Positions 1-10,089 are shown, numbered from the stretch's first letter. The stretch is DNA of 36,255 nt from Candidatus Thalassarchaeum sp. (GCA_030748335.1 JASMMD010000013.1:1-36255), one strand, 5' to 3'. Notes: generated by a model not told the origin, from the letters alone. A program made the numbers and translations.

Positions 1-3000
1 AAACCTTCGCCGGCGACTACAGCTGGGTTTTGAACTACTCGGGCTCGACCTGGCTGCAACCAGCCGAGGCAGTCGACGTGATACGAATCCAGGGTAGGGC
101 CAATGCCACCGTCCAATTAGGGCTCGATTGGACACCTAGGGGGGCAACCAATTGGGTGTCAGGGTTCGCCAACGATATCTTCCACGATTTCCCGATAGTA
201 GGCAACAACTCTTCTGTGGTGGCGCAGTTACTGGTGCCGTCCACCCTGCCCCCAGCGCCTGACGGTTCCCCGGCCCCGCCAGTGATTCACAGACTTGCTT
301 CGGGTTGGATTGACAATACGACCGGGGGTTACAACCTCAGCTTCGATATGCCCTCGGGCGTAGGCTCCGGAGTGTATGATCTGAGAGTAGTGCTCGACTT
401 CAACCAGAACCCACCCTCCGGCGGAGTCTACTTCAAGGTCCAGGACGATGCCGTCTACGATGCCGGTATACAGACGGAGTTCGTGGTCGATGCCGCTCCG
501 AGCGCACTGATTGTGGTAGCCGGCTCGACCATGATAGTCAATGCCACCATAACTGACGTCGAGGACAACTCCCTGCTGCAGGGGGTGTTCGCTAACATCT
601 ACTTCGACTGGGGTGGCCCTTCCGAGGCAATCATGGAGAACCAGACCACCGGGTCAGATGGAATCGCGTCGTTCAGTCCGGTGATTCCCGCGGATACGGC
701 TCCCGGATACTACACCGTCAGGGTACACGCGCCCGATGATAAGTCGGACAACCTTACAGTTGCTGACGCAGGCAGGTGGCTCGGTAACGACAGCCTAGTC
801 AATCTCACGGTGCAAGTATCCAGTTTCGTCGAGATAGACAGCATTCCCACTGAGGTCACGGCGGGGCAAGCATTCGCCCTCAGCGGCAGGGTAATCGATG
901 CGATCGACGCCAACAGGACCGTCAACGGACCAATGTCAGTAGAGGTATTCTTCCTCTTCGATTCCAGCGAGATTCTGGTGCCGAGCGCCACCACTACGAG
1001 CAACGGCTCATTCGCAATCTCAGTACCCACGGACCCGCTGGGCGACGGCGTTACCAGCGGCCTCAAGACTGTGATTGTCAGCGTCATCAACGGTAGCACA
1101 CCGTTCTACCTCACTGGCACAGGAAACGCCTCGATACTCGTGCGAGGGGTGACTCAATTCGTAGACAAGAGCCCGATTATCAACACGGTCGCAGATCGTG
1201 GCTCATCAATCAACTTCGGGGCCCGACTTGTGGAGTCGAGCGACAACGACAGGCAGATTGGCAACGCCACCATAGGGGCGAAGTTCCACGACACGTGGCT
1301 GCCGGAGATTCAGACGAACGGTGTGGGCGTGGTCAACTTCTCGTTCGCTATACCACATTCCCATCCACTCGGACTGATAGCCATCACGCTGTTCTTCAAC
1401 GGCTCATCAACTCTGCACTCCACCACCACCACCATCACGACCATCACTGTCAGGTCCCCGACCATCCTCACCGTCGACCCAATCACGGACAATCCTGCGG
1501 CGGGCGATTCATTCTCGGTCAACGGCACGCTGACTTCCAGCAACGGCAGTGGCATAACAGACCGCGATGGCAACAGCCTCGCCCTGTCCCTGACGTTCTC
1601 AATCGACGGGCAGAGTAACACTTTCACAGTTCCACACGGGCATGCGCACTTCACGCCTAACGGCTCTTGGCACGTCGAGATACGCCTAGATCTCACCTTC
1701 CCGAGAGGTACCCACGACCTGATGGCCACCTATACTCCCAATGTGAACTACTACGGTGCAAGCTCAGGCAACTCGACCTTCGACAGCCGTGGGTACTCGC
1801 TGCTGACCATCACCGACCCCCAGGACCTCGACCCGGACAGCAGGACCATCCGAGGAGATGTAATCAGCGTGAACGTCTCACTAATCGACAACGCCGGTCA
1901 GCCAATCGTGACAGAGCCGGTCGACATCCTGATTGACGGCGTCTTCGCCTCGAGGGGCCACACTGACATCAACGGCAGCATGAATGCGCTTATCGATGTC
2001 AACATCACCAGAGCGCCCGGCCCGATGACGATAACCGCCGACTTCGCCGGAATCAGCGGCACCACTGGACTGCTGGGAGATGAGTCCTGGACCCGCGTCA
2101 TCATCCTCGCACCGACCGAGCTGGAGATTACTTCCATCACCGGTTCGGCCATAGCCGGCGAGAGCGTGACCTTCAGCGGCACCCTGCTCGACGAGCACGC
2201 CCAGTTCCTAATCCACGGGGGCAACCCACGAGGTGGAATCATCCACCTTGAGATAGACGGTACCACTGTCGGTCCGGTTTACTCCACGCAGTCCAACGCC
2301 AGCACCGGAGAGTGGTCGATAACCTACGACCTGCCGCTGGACGTAGACTACGGCTTGCACACAGTCACGGTCAGGTTCCTTGGAGGATTCACATGGGTGG
2401 ATCCGATGGGCCAAGGCGACTCGCTCAACCCCGAGTACTACCTACCCTCGTCACACACGACGACTTTCAACGCAACCCAGACCTCTCAGGTGGTCCTGAC
2501 GACTCCACCAGGGGAGGTTGACAGGAACGAACTACTCCTGATTGAGGGTATGCTGACCGACGGCTCGGGCAGGGTACTTCCAAACAGGAACCTAGAGGTC
2601 TCGATGAATGGGGAGTTCCTGACCGGACTCTCTGTGGGTGAAAACGGGACCTTCAGCCTGTACATCCCTGTGCCCCCTGACATGGAGCTGGGGCCACGAA
2701 TAGTACTAATCACGTACCAAGGAGAGGAGTTTGTACTGGGCTCCAATTCCTCGACCATCTTCACTGTGTACGGGCCTGTCGAAATATCCGTGGTTCAGCC
2801 CCAGGCCGTAGCGGTCGGGGACCCGCTGATGCTTAGCGGGACGGTCAGGGACAACCTGCCGGGGGGCTGGCTCTCCAACCACTCGCTACAGATCTTCATC
2901 GACGGGATTCTCGTTGGAATCACCAGTTCAGACGAAAACGGCGAGTGGTCGTACCTTTGGACCGTCTCGGACTTCCTCGAGGTAGGCAACCACACCTTGA

Positions 3001-4544
3001 CAATCAGGGCACCCGAGCAGGGCTACCACCGGGTCGGCTCCACCGAGACTGTCCTGATAATCGCCTACCACACGGGAATGACCCTGCAGGTCGATTCTCC
3101 CGTAGTAACGAGAGGAGGCTCTTGGAACTTCACCGGGCGTCTGTTCGACGAGGACTCTTCAGGCCGTCCGGGGCTCGAGGATAGGGAGTTGACCGTACGG
3201 ATTGATGGCGAGGTCGCAGGGACTGTCACCACATCCATCGATGGCACCTTCAGTTACACTCACGATTTGGGGTACACAATCGCACGCGGACCACACAACA
3301 TAGCCTTCGCCTTCCTTGGCGAAACCTACTACCTACCAGTCCAGTACAACGTCACAGTATACGTCAGGGCGGACATAGAGATTGAGGTGTTCTCCAACAA
3401 CCTCGACATAATCCGAGGGGACCCATTCGCCAAGATTAGGCTGCAGGGTCGGATTCTTGAGATAGGAGGGGAGTCCAACGTGATGAGCAACATGACGATA
3501 TCATTGCACTGGGACGATCTGATTCTACCGCTGTCCGGGAACCCCTGGGACGATGACGGGACCGAGCACTTCGGCCTCGCCACCAACGCAATTCACAGCA
3601 TGCCCCCGGGTCCATTGACCCTGACTGTGAGGGTCGAACCCGACGGCTCGAGGTACCTCAACGGCGCCACCGTCGAGGTCGAGGTCGAGATTCTGATATC
3701 CGTGGCCTACCGATTCAATCCCGAGTCCCTGTTCGTAGCCGAGGACCAGAGGCTGCTGTCAGGCTCAATCAACGTCACTGCGCTCGACACCGGGCAGGTG
3801 GTGCCCGACTTCCCGATTTCGGCCTATCTGGTGAACGGCAGCTGCGTCAACAAGGACTCGCCGCACTTCGCCGTGGTCGGGCTCACCGACCAGAATGGCC
3901 TGTTCACCTACCAGTTCGAATCGTTCACCGGACTTCCATCATTCTACAACCAGACCTTCTGGGGCGGGCTGCGGGTGTGTTTCGCAACTGACTCCGAATT
4001 TGTCGATCCGATTAACAAGACATGGCCCCCTATGTTCCGCGACGGACTCGACGTCGAGTACGAGCAGCAGTCAGGCAAGGCCTTCGGATTCTCGACCATC
4101 CTGCTGGCCGCGCTGCTCGCCCTCGCGCTGCTGACAGGGGCGGCCATGCTGATGCGTAGGCGCAAGCAGGCCGCCATAGATGAGTTGGCTGGTGTGTTCA
4201 GCTACACGGCCGAGCTACTTGCTGCCGGCGACGAGGTCAGGGAGGCCATCTTCAACTGCTACGAGAGCCTGTGCCAGATTCTGATGCGCAGAGGGTTCTT
4301 GCGCCGGGACTTCGAGACCGTACGCGAATTCGAGCTGGCGATTCGCAACGCCTTACCAATCAGCGAGCAGGCCCTAATCGCGCTCGACAGGATTTTCGAG
4401 GAGGCTAGGTACTCCAGTCACGTGCTCGGGGAGCCCCATCGGCAGAACGCGCAGATGGCACTGTCCACCGTCCTACAGGAGATCGACGAGCTGCAAGAGG
4501 TCCCGGAAAGAGACTCCTACGTGGTCGACGATGGAATCAGGTGA
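1..4544 (+). CDS. Giant Ig-repeat surface protein with C-terminal DUF4129-like domain (5' partial)
   Basis: The reading frame is open from the first bases of the window (codons from base 3), so the TTG at base 30 is not the true start and the gene begins upstream. The visible part, over 1500 residues, consists mainly of roughly 90-110-residue beta-sandwich units resembling Ig-like/MG2 domains. They share a pattern of 'GD/GE..-SG-L-D' followed by 'DG-aliphatic' and 'T-NGTFS', and carry many N-x-S/T sequons. Counted from base 30, a single hydrophobic helix lies near residues 1351-1373, followed by a basic stop-transfer run (MRRRKQ). The last ~110 residues (FNCYESL, RRGFLRRDFETVREFE, FEEARYS) resemble the DUF4129 domain found at the C terminus of archaeal and bacterial transglutaminase-like membrane proteins. 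This suggests an outward repeat stalk with a cytoplasmic DUF4129 tail. Whether a transglutaminase domain lies upstream cannot be seen. The 3' end overlaps the convergent gene by 8 bp. Confidence 0.85.
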   Translation, partial: TFAGDYSWVLNYSGSTWLQPAEAVDVIRIQGRANATVQLGLDWTPRGATNWVSGFANDIFHDFPIVGNNSSVVAQLLVPSTLPPAPDGSPAPPVIHRLASGWIDNTTGGYNLSFDMPSGVGSGVYDLRVVLDFNQNPPSGGVYFKVQDDAVYDAGIQTEFVVDAAPSALIVVAGSTMIVNATITDVEDNSLLQGVFANIYFDWGGPSEAIMENQTTGSDGIASFSPVIPADTAPGYYTVRVHAPDDKSDNLTVADAGRWLGNDSLVNLTVQVSSFVEIDSIPTEVTAGQAFALSGRVIDAIDANRTVNGPMSVEVFFLFDSSEILVPSATTTSNGSFAISVPTDPLGDGVTSGLKTVIVSVINGSTPFYLTGTGNASILVRGVTQFVDKSPIINTVADRGSSINFGARLVESSDNDRQIGNATIGAKFHDTWLPEIQTNGVGVVNFSFAIPHSHPLGLIAITLFFNGSSTLHSTTTTITTITVRSPTILTVDPITDNPAAGDSFSVNGTLTSSNGSGITDRDGNSLALSLTFSIDGQSNTFTVPHGHAHFTPNGSWHVEIRLDLTFPRGTHDLMATYTPNVNYYGASSGNSTFDSRGYSLLTITDPQDLDPDSRTIRGDVISVNVSLIDNAGQPIVTEPVDILIDGVFASRGHTDINGSMNALIDVNITRAPGPMTITADFAGISGTTGLLGDESWTRVIILAPTELEITSITGSAIAGESVTFSGTLLDEHAQFLIHGGNPRGGIIHLEIDGTTVGPVYSTQSNASTGEWSITYDLPLDVDYGLHTVTVRFLGGFTWVDPMGQGDSLNPEYYLPSSHTTTFNATQTSQVVLTTPPGEVDRNELLLIEGMLTDGSGRVLPNRNLEVSMNGEFLTGLSVGENGTFSLYIPVPPDMELGPRIVLITYQGEEFVLGSNSSTIFTVYGPVEISVVQPQAVAVGDPLMLSGTVRDNLPGGWLSNHSLQIFIDGILVGITSSDENGEWSYLWTVSDFLEVGNHTLTIRAPEQGYHRVGSTETVLIIAYHTGMTLQVDSPVVTRGGSWNFTGRLFDEDSSGRPGLEDRELTVRIDGEVAGTVTTSIDGTFSYTHDLGYTIARGPHNIAFAFLGETYYLPVQYNVTVYVRADIEIEVFSNNLDIIRGDPFAKIRLQGRILEIGGESNVMSNMTISLHWDDLILPLSGNPWDDDGTEHFGLATNAIHSMPPGPLTLTVRVEPDGSRYLNGATVEVEVEILISVAYRFNPESLFVAEDQRLLSGSINVTALDTGQVVPDFPISAYLVNGSCVNKDSPHFAVVGLTDQNGLFTYQFESFTGLPSFYNQTFWGGLRVCFATDSEFVDPINKTWPPMFRDGLDVEYEQQSGKAFGFSTILLAALLALALLTGAAMLMRRRKQAAIDELAGVFSYTAELLAAGDEVREAIFNCYESLCQILMRRGFLRRDFETVREFELAIRNALPISEQALIALDRIFEEARYSSHVLGEPHRQNAQMALSTVLQEIDELQEVPERDSYVVDDGIR

Positions 4545-5013
4545 ACTCGAGACTCAACTCGCCTTCCGACCACACGGCCCTCGCCAGTGCGCTACCCTCC
4601 GGCAGGGCGAACTTCCTGAGGATGCCTCCAAAACGCTCCGGTGCGATGAGTCGGACCACATCTCCCTGCTCATTAGCCAGCCTCTCTACTACCAACTCCT
4701 CGGGGAGGACCGAAGGAAGGGGAATACTGATCCTGTCGGCACTCAACGAGCCACCCAGCTCAGCTAGCATCTCGTCCAGAGGCTGGATGTCTCTGGCTAG
4801 GGACTTGGCTGCCTCAATTGGCTCGGAGATTTCTGACACCACCTTGGCATGCTCTCCGCGCACCTCCTCGAGGTGAGGCAGATCGGCGAGGAACTCCTCG
4901 TGCATCCGCTCCGCCCCCAAATCGAGGCCCGGTGTCATGACACCGAGGGATGACTCATGTCCTCTTGGCCCGGGCATCTCTATCTGCACCCGAGACCATT
5001 GCATGCGCACCAT
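4537..5013 (-). CDS. Hypothetical protein downstream of XPD-like helicase
   Basis: This is an unrecognised protein of about 158 residues. The open frame runs further upstream (to 5145), but that part lies inside the helicase gene. The ATG at 5013 (MVRMQWSRVQ) is 32 bp past the helicase stop and gives a sensible start; a GTG two codons upstream or a CTG nearer the helicase stop are alternatives. The protein is acidic and mostly helical in the middle (residues ~40-85, probably coiled-coil), with a more beta-like C terminus ending SEGELSLEFT. No catalytic motif, signal peptide or membrane segment is visible. Its position suggests it is the last gene of the minus-strand chain that includes the helicase and the dikinase-like gene. 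Its final 8 bp overlap the 3' end of the convergent Ig-repeat gene. No function is proposed. Confidence 0.7.
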   Translation of the reverse strand: MVRMQWSRVQIEMPGPRGHESSLGVMTPGLDLGAERMHEEFLADLPHLEEVRGEHAKVVSEISEPIEAAKSLARDIQPLDEMLAELGGSLSADRISIPLPSVLPEELVVERLANEQGDVVRLIAPERFGGILRKFALPEGSALARAVWSEGELSLEFT

Positions 5014-5044
5014 CACGAGAGCCGCACTCGGATGAACCCATTGC

Positions 5045-7159
5045 TCATTCAGTATGCCTGGCTGGGTCAGGAAATTTCCTGAAGAAGCGCCCCGCGTGCC
5101 TCGCGGTCCTGTCCGAATCGACCGATTCCACCGCGTGGATTCCATCAGGCATGCAAATCCTGAAGCCGCGCTGGAGCAGGCGCTTCTCCAGCAGCACCAC
5201 TAGGGCGCGGTCGGCCGCTTTCCTGATTGGCCTACCAATGGCTTGCAGGAGCCTATTCACTGCTGGCTGGGAGCCGGCGTACCTCCACGCCCGCGCACTG
5301 TCGTACTCATCCTCGTAGTACTCCCTTAGAGCGTCTTGGCGGGCGCTGGGAGGAGGCAGAGGCAAGCCGATACATATCACCGCGTCGAGGATGTTCCCTG
5401 GGTAGTCGACGCCCTCGGCCAGTTTGCCACCTAGGACTCCCGCGAGCAGCGCAGGAGTCTTCGAGCGCCTCAGTTGGTGTAGCCTGTCAACCATACTATC
5501 CATCTGCTCCTTAGAGGCTCCCGAACGTTCTTCCAACAGTTGACGACTGCGCACCACCCAGTCCTGGTCCTCCAGTACTATCTGCTCCAGCAGGGCGTAG
5601 CTCGGGGCGAACACGGCGACGTGCCCAGGTGTCTGACGCAGCACGGAATGAATATGCTCACGAATCCTAGCGGTGTTCTCCTCGCCTCGCTCGGCGTACC
5701 GGCTGGTGACGTCCTTCGCGATTAGCACCGGTCGCCTCTCGGACAGGAAGTGGGAGGTGTACTCCTTGACTATTGAGACCCTAGACTCGGGGACATTGAG
5801 GAGATCGTAGTACATCCGCGGGGGAAACAGGGTACCTGACATCATCACAGCGCCTCGGCACTGGTCAAGCAATTCTCCGCTTACGACACCCGGATCCAGT
5901 AGGTGTGTGGTCAGTCTGTGCTCCTCCTCACCTAACTTGTCATGGACAAGGGCGAAGGCAGGGCTGTCGTGGTTCTGCATGCAGGTTTGTAGCAGAATGG
6001 CCAGCCGCATGCAGGCCGTCTCCTCCTCGATCTCATCATCGTCCTCATCGATATCCACCCTTATCGACTGTAGCAGTCCGACCAGAGCACTGAGCTCGAC
6101 GGCCCGTTCGATGTCCTCGGCCATTATCGCAGATACCCGGCCGAGGAAGTCCGTCATCGAGACCCTCTGGTCATCAGTCCTGCTCGAGGAGAGCCCGCCG
6201 TCTATCTCAGTGAACCACTTCGGCAACTCACTCCTTAGCCTGAGCATCGCAGCCCTCATCCTTCTGAGTCTGTCCAGCTCGGCATCGTTCGAATCAGATT
6301 CGGCCCCGTCGAGTAAGGCACCCTCCGACTGAGTCCTCTCGGTGTGCTCCTCAATCTCGAAGATGGCGTCCCTGACTACCTTCATCGTCAACCTGCGCTC
6401 AAAGCCCCTGCGAATCCTGTCAGGGAGGTTGTGTGCCTCATCAACCACAAGCAGCGTGTTCCCCAACTCTATGCCCATCGCTGTGAGGGAGGACTCCCTA
6501 ACGGCCTCCACGAACACGTGGTTGTAGTCGCAGACCACCACATCGGCAGATGAAGCCGACTCCCTTGCCGCCTTCCACGGACAGATGCCGTGGGGCATCC
6601 CCTCGTCTCCAGCCGTACACATCGAGACGAGCTCGTCTACATGCAATGGGTCGCGCAGTATCCGGGGGCGGATAAGATTGGCATCGGCGAGCCACGGTCG
6701 ACAGGTACGCGAGCCGCGCTTCTCGGCACACAGCCTTGAGAACAACGCCCGGTGTTCGTGCCTGATCTCGTTGATGCACATTCCCTGCTGCCCTATCAGG
6801 TCCACCAGTCTGACCCCCGGAGTGTCGGGATTGAGCCTCTCGTTGATTCTGCGAACCGTGTCAACCACTATCCTGTGCTGCGACTGACGGCTAGTCAGGA
6901 ACATCACCACAGGTGGCTCCTCCGAACTCCTCGCGACCTCGATAGCAGCGGCTAGGGCCGCTGCCGTCTTGCCGATGCCCGTCGGCGCGGCGGCCAGCAG
7001 GAACCCCCCGACTCCGAGTGCTGCGATACCGTCGCCAATCATCTCGGCCTGGGCGTCGCGGAGGTCCTCGTGGGCGACGAACCTCCCTGCACCTGACGAT
7101 GGACCCGCCCTCATAGAAGCGGACCTGATGATAGACCGACCAAGAAGATTGGCCATCAT
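5045..7159 (-). CDS. XPD/Rad3/DinG-family superfamily 2 DNA helicase
   Basis: A 704-residue ATP-dependent helicase of the XPD/DinG group, whose members unwind DNA 5'-3' in repair or recombination. Visible motifs: Walker A APTGIGKT at residues 58-65; motif Ia near FLTSRQ (87-92); DEAH box 240-243 in LLVVDEAHN; motif VI QAIGRPIR at 639-646. Between Walker A and DEAH lie cysteines 128, 144, 153, 181 and 193, the last in GICPWKAAR. Their spacing resembles the four-cysteine 4Fe-4S pocket of XPD, so an iron-sulfur domain is likely. The acidic linker near residues 375-395 would belong to the Arch-like insertion. The start ATG overlaps the upstream gene's stop (ATGATGG), indicating translational coupling. 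Another methionine at residue 16 is possible. DinG rather than XPD identity cannot be excluded. Confidence 0.92.
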   Translation of the reverse strand: MMANLLGRSIIRSASMRAGPSSGAGRFVAHEDLRDAQAEMIGDGIAALGVGGFLLAAAPTGIGKTAAALAAAIEVARSSEEPPVVMFLTSRQSQHRIVVDTVRRINERLNPDTPGVRLVDLIGQQGMCINEIRHEHRALFSRLCAEKRGSRTCRPWLADANLIRPRILRDPLHVDELVSMCTAGDEGMPHGICPWKAARESASSADVVVCDYNHVFVEAVRESSLTAMGIELGNTLLVVDEAHNLPDRIRRGFERRLTMKVVRDAIFEIEEHTERTQSEGALLDGAESDSNDAELDRLRRMRAAMLRLRSELPKWFTEIDGGLSSSRTDDQRVSMTDFLGRVSAIMAEDIERAVELSALVGLLQSIRVDIDEDDDEIEEETACMRLAILLQTCMQNHDSPAFALVHDKLGEEEHRLTTHLLDPGVVSGELLDQCRGAVMMSGTLFPPRMYYDLLNVPESRVSIVKEYTSHFLSERRPVLIAKDVTSRYAERGEENTARIREHIHSVLRQTPGHVAVFAPSYALLEQIVLEDQDWVVRSRQLLEERSGASKEQMDSMVDRLHQLRRSKTPALLAGVLGGKLAEGVDYPGNILDAVICIGLPLPPPSARQDALREYYEDEYDSARAWRYAGSQPAVNRLLQAIGRPIRKAADRALVVLLEKRLLQRGFRICMPDGIHAVESVDSDRTARHAGRFFRKFPDPARHTE

Positions 7160-10089
7160 CTAGTGATGATGGCTTCGGAATCACGGCTGTCTAAGATTAC
7201 CTTCATCGGTTCATCCAAGCTGACATGGCGGAGGGCCCCGGAATCGGTTGAAGCCGCAATCGAGTCCAGCCACTCCCAGTCGACGAAGTCGTCTGGACCT
7301 ATCGTGAGATAGCCGATGTTGAAGGTGATGATGTTCTGGAAGAAATGGGTGCCCTGCGAGGGCTCGACGTGAATGTCCGTCATGGGCACCTCGACAATCA
7401 CACTGGAGCCCATGATGTGTTCCCACTGGGCCGGGATGCCCAGTGAGGGATCTGATGACCCCCATCTGCCCGGTCCAATCAGCACGTAGGCCCTGTCCTC
7501 CGCCCTCAGGGCTGCATCTATGGCAGCAATCTCGGAAATCAGGTCCGTCGTCCGCATCCTATCCAGCCTCTCTGGGTGGACGTACACTACGTCCCTGATG
7601 CCCTCAATGACTCCGTTTCCGAGGGACTGGCTGCATATGCACATCGCCTTTGAGCGATCGACATCGGCTAGGTCGATGTCTATGTCGACAGATTCCTCCA
7701 TCATCGGCCTGACCTGTAGGATGGCGAATCTCTGCCTCCCCGAGTCCTGATTGATGGACATCGCGAACTCGAGCTCGACTGGGGAGCCGATGTAGTTCTG
7801 GCAGGTGTTGAGGACGTGGCTGAGTATCTCCGAGAGCGGGAACCTTCCGTGCTTGAGTACGGGGGCGAAGGTGACGACCCTCGGGCCACCATCCACAGCC
7901 AGGGAGTCGATCATGCGGTCGTCCGAGACAACGTAGGTCGAGCCTACGAGAGCTAGGCAACCGTCCTCCTCGGCCTCAGCCAGACCAAGGTTGAGCAGGT
8001 TGTCCTCCTCGTCAGCGTGGACCTCTCCGTCTTCCTGCCTCATTGGAATGGCGAAGAAGTTGCGTTGCGAGGTGTCCAGAGTGGCTTGATTGCTGTGGAA
8101 CTGGTGGATTCTGCGAGGCTGGCCCGGACTGTACCTCAGGCACTTGCCTCCGTTGGAAACCTGACGACCCAGTCCTATGCATATCGCGGCAATTCCTTCT
8201 TCTGCTACAAGGGGTTCGATGGGGTAGTGATTACGACTCCTAGCAGCCCCCGATATGGTCGGGTAGAAGCGCCCGTTGACCTCGTCGCCGACTAGGTCCT
8301 GTATGACCACAGCCATGCGCTCGTCCTCGATAGTACTCGGCGTGGCTGCGACGTACGCCTTGGCCCTGCGGTAGTATGTAGACGCGTAGACCAGTTTAAT
8401 CGCCTCAAGGACTCTCTTCAGCCTGACCACGGGGTCCGGGTGGTCGTTGGCCAGCATGTAGGTCGCGTACACCCCTGCGAAAGGCTGGTGGCTTGAATCC
8501 TCAAGCAGGCTCGACGAGCGGACGGCCAGTGGCCACTTCGTCTGTTGCAACATCACCGAGATCTTCTGGGCCATCTCATCTGTGAAACCGGCTTTCAGGA
8601 AGGCCTCGTTGACCACCGCGTCCTCGTGGTCCTCGTGAGCGAATCTGCCAAGGTCATTGTCCTCTACAAACTCCTCGAACACGTCAGTGCCGATTACCAC
8701 CGACCTTGGCACCACGAATTCGACATCGGGGAACTCGCTGCCCAGCCCCAAGTCAAGCATGCGGGTGAATAGAAAGGCCAGCCCCCTGCCCTTGCCACCC
8801 AGACTGCCCCTCCCTATCCTCTGGAAGCCAGCACCCTCGCGCTTGGAGTCGTAGTCCCCAATCGTGCGCATCCTGACTTGGACGATATGACTCCTTACGG
8901 AGTCGGCAATATACTTCCTAATTCCCTCTGTGGTATCGAAGTCACCAATCTTCTTCGGCCTCATCCCTGAAGCTAGGCTGAACTCCGAACGCGTCCTCAG
9001 CCAATGAGAGAACTGATTCCTCCCGGCATGGTACTCAATCGAGTCAATCGGCGCGCTCTCGAGCCCGTGTATGAATTCCTCTAGGTTCGAAGCCCTAGTG
9101 ACCTCGCTCCCGTCAGGCATCCTGAATACGAAGTCGCCAAAGTTCATCTCATCGACCATGAACTCCTCTATCCTCCTGTACAATTGGGAGTCCTCCTTGT
9201 GCAGGAAGCGGACACCCAGTGCCTCAGCATCCTCCTTCAGTTCGATGTTCTTCGACTGGAACAGTATAGGCATGTAGCGATGACCCTCCTGAGCGTAGCG
9301 CACCAGCTCAAGCCCAGCTGTGTCTCTCTGCCCACCTTGGTTGGGGAACTTGCCGTCGGTGAAAATTCCGATTATGTTGTTGTGATACCTGTCAATGATT
9401 GACTTGGCGGAATTCATGTCGGAGGCCAGTAGAATCTTGGCCCTCGCCCTGAGTCTCAGCAACTTCTCATGGAGATTCCCTCCCTCTCCCATCAGACGCG
9501 TCGTCTGCTCCACCAACTGTGTGTATAGCAATGGGAGGTACGCGGAGTAGAATCTGCGACTGTCCTCGATAAGCAGGATGACCTGAACATCGCCGTCCCT
9601 CACGTCGTTCTCGACGTTCCGCTCGTCCTCAATCAACTTGCAGATTGACAGCAGTATCCTACTATCGCCTGTCCACACGAAGATTCGGTCAATCCCCTCG
9701 CCAGCGCTCAGGGTCGCTAACTCGCGGGTGTTGTGACTCAGCATGACCACGGGAAGGCCCTCGACGATTCGCTTCGCCTCAGTTCCGAACGCCTTGACGT
9801 CTATCTCCCCGACCCTCGCCATAGTGATTACGAGATCGAACTCGCGCGTGCGTAGCAGCCCGAGGGCGTCCCGGGCATCGGGGCTGTGGATGATGCGGGG
9901 TGCCTGAGAGAGGTTGAGGTCGGAGTACTCCTCCTGCATAATCTCCGCTAGGTACCCCGATTCTTCCAGCAAGTAGTGGTCGAAGTGACTGGCGACGAGA
10001 AGGACGTCTCGGACCCTGAACGGCGTCAGTCGCTCGAAGCGACTCCAGTCGGAGATGCTCTCGCCCATGCACTCGGATGGGAGCATCAT
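7156..10089 (-). CDS. PEP-synthase-like ATP-grasp protein with two receiver-like domains
   Basis: A 977-residue protein. Residues ~25-155 and ~168-312 each look like a response-regulator receiver fold. The second has the acidic pocket (IEDS, 174-177) and a central aspartate in GIFTDGKFPNQGG; the first lacks a clear phosphoacceptor and may be a pseudo-receiver. Residues ~420-815 match the pyruvate phosphate dikinase/PEP-synthase N-terminal ATP-grasp domain: GRGSLGGKGRGLAFL near 426-440, AVRSSSLLEDS near 522-532, and the closing ILQVRPM. The C-terminal 150 residues contain a conserved-looking LIGPGRWGSSDPSLGIP. The swivelling phosphohistidine domain and the PEP/pyruvate TIM barrel of true PEP synthases are absent, so PEP synthesis is unlikely. 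It may phosphorylate another substrate under receiver control. It is followed directly by the helicase through an ATGA overlap. Confidence 0.85.
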   Translation of the reverse strand: MMLPSECMGESISDWSRFERLTPFRVRDVLLVASHFDHYLLEESGYLAEIMQEEYSDLNLSQAPRIIHSPDARDALGLLRTREFDLVITMARVGEIDVKAFGTEAKRIVEGLPVVMLSHNTRELATLSAGEGIDRIFVWTGDSRILLSICKLIEDERNVENDVRDGDVQVILLIEDSRRFYSAYLPLLYTQLVEQTTRLMGEGGNLHEKLLRLRARAKILLASDMNSAKSIIDRYHNNIIGIFTDGKFPNQGGQRDTAGLELVRYAQEGHRYMPILFQSKNIELKEDAEALGVRFLHKEDSQLYRRIEEFMVDEMNFGDFVFRMPDGSEVTRASNLEEFIHGLESAPIDSIEYHAGRNQFSHWLRTRSEFSLASGMRPKKIGDFDTTEGIRKYIADSVRSHIVQVRMRTIGDYDSKREGAGFQRIGRGSLGGKGRGLAFLFTRMLDLGLGSEFPDVEFVVPRSVVIGTDVFEEFVEDNDLGRFAHEDHEDAVVNEAFLKAGFTDEMAQKISVMLQQTKWPLAVRSSSLLEDSSHQPFAGVYATYMLANDHPDPVVRLKRVLEAIKLVYASTYYRRAKAYVAATPSTIEDERMAVVIQDLVGDEVNGRFYPTISGAARSRNHYPIEPLVAEEGIAAICIGLGRQVSNGGKCLRYSPGQPRRIHQFHSNQATLDTSQRNFFAIPMRQEDGEVHADEEDNLLNLGLAEAEEDGCLALVGSTYVVSDDRMIDSLAVDGGPRVVTFAPVLKHGRFPLSEILSHVLNTCQNYIGSPVELEFAMSINQDSGRQRFAILQVRPMMEESVDIDIDLADVDRSKAMCICSQSLGNGVIEGIRDVVYVHPERLDRMRTTDLISEIAAIDAALRAEDRAYVLIGPGRWGSSDPSLGIPAQWEHIMGSSVIVEVPMTDIHVEPSQGTHFFQNIITFNIGYLTIGPDDFVDWEWLDSIAASTDSGALRHVSLDEPMKVILDSRDSEAIITR

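Noticed and set aside
1295-1618. Frame with a run of histidines (HHHHHHDHH)
   Set aside because: It is the shifted reading of a Thr-rich stretch (ACC/ATC codons) in the Ig-repeat gene; the true frame is continuous there.
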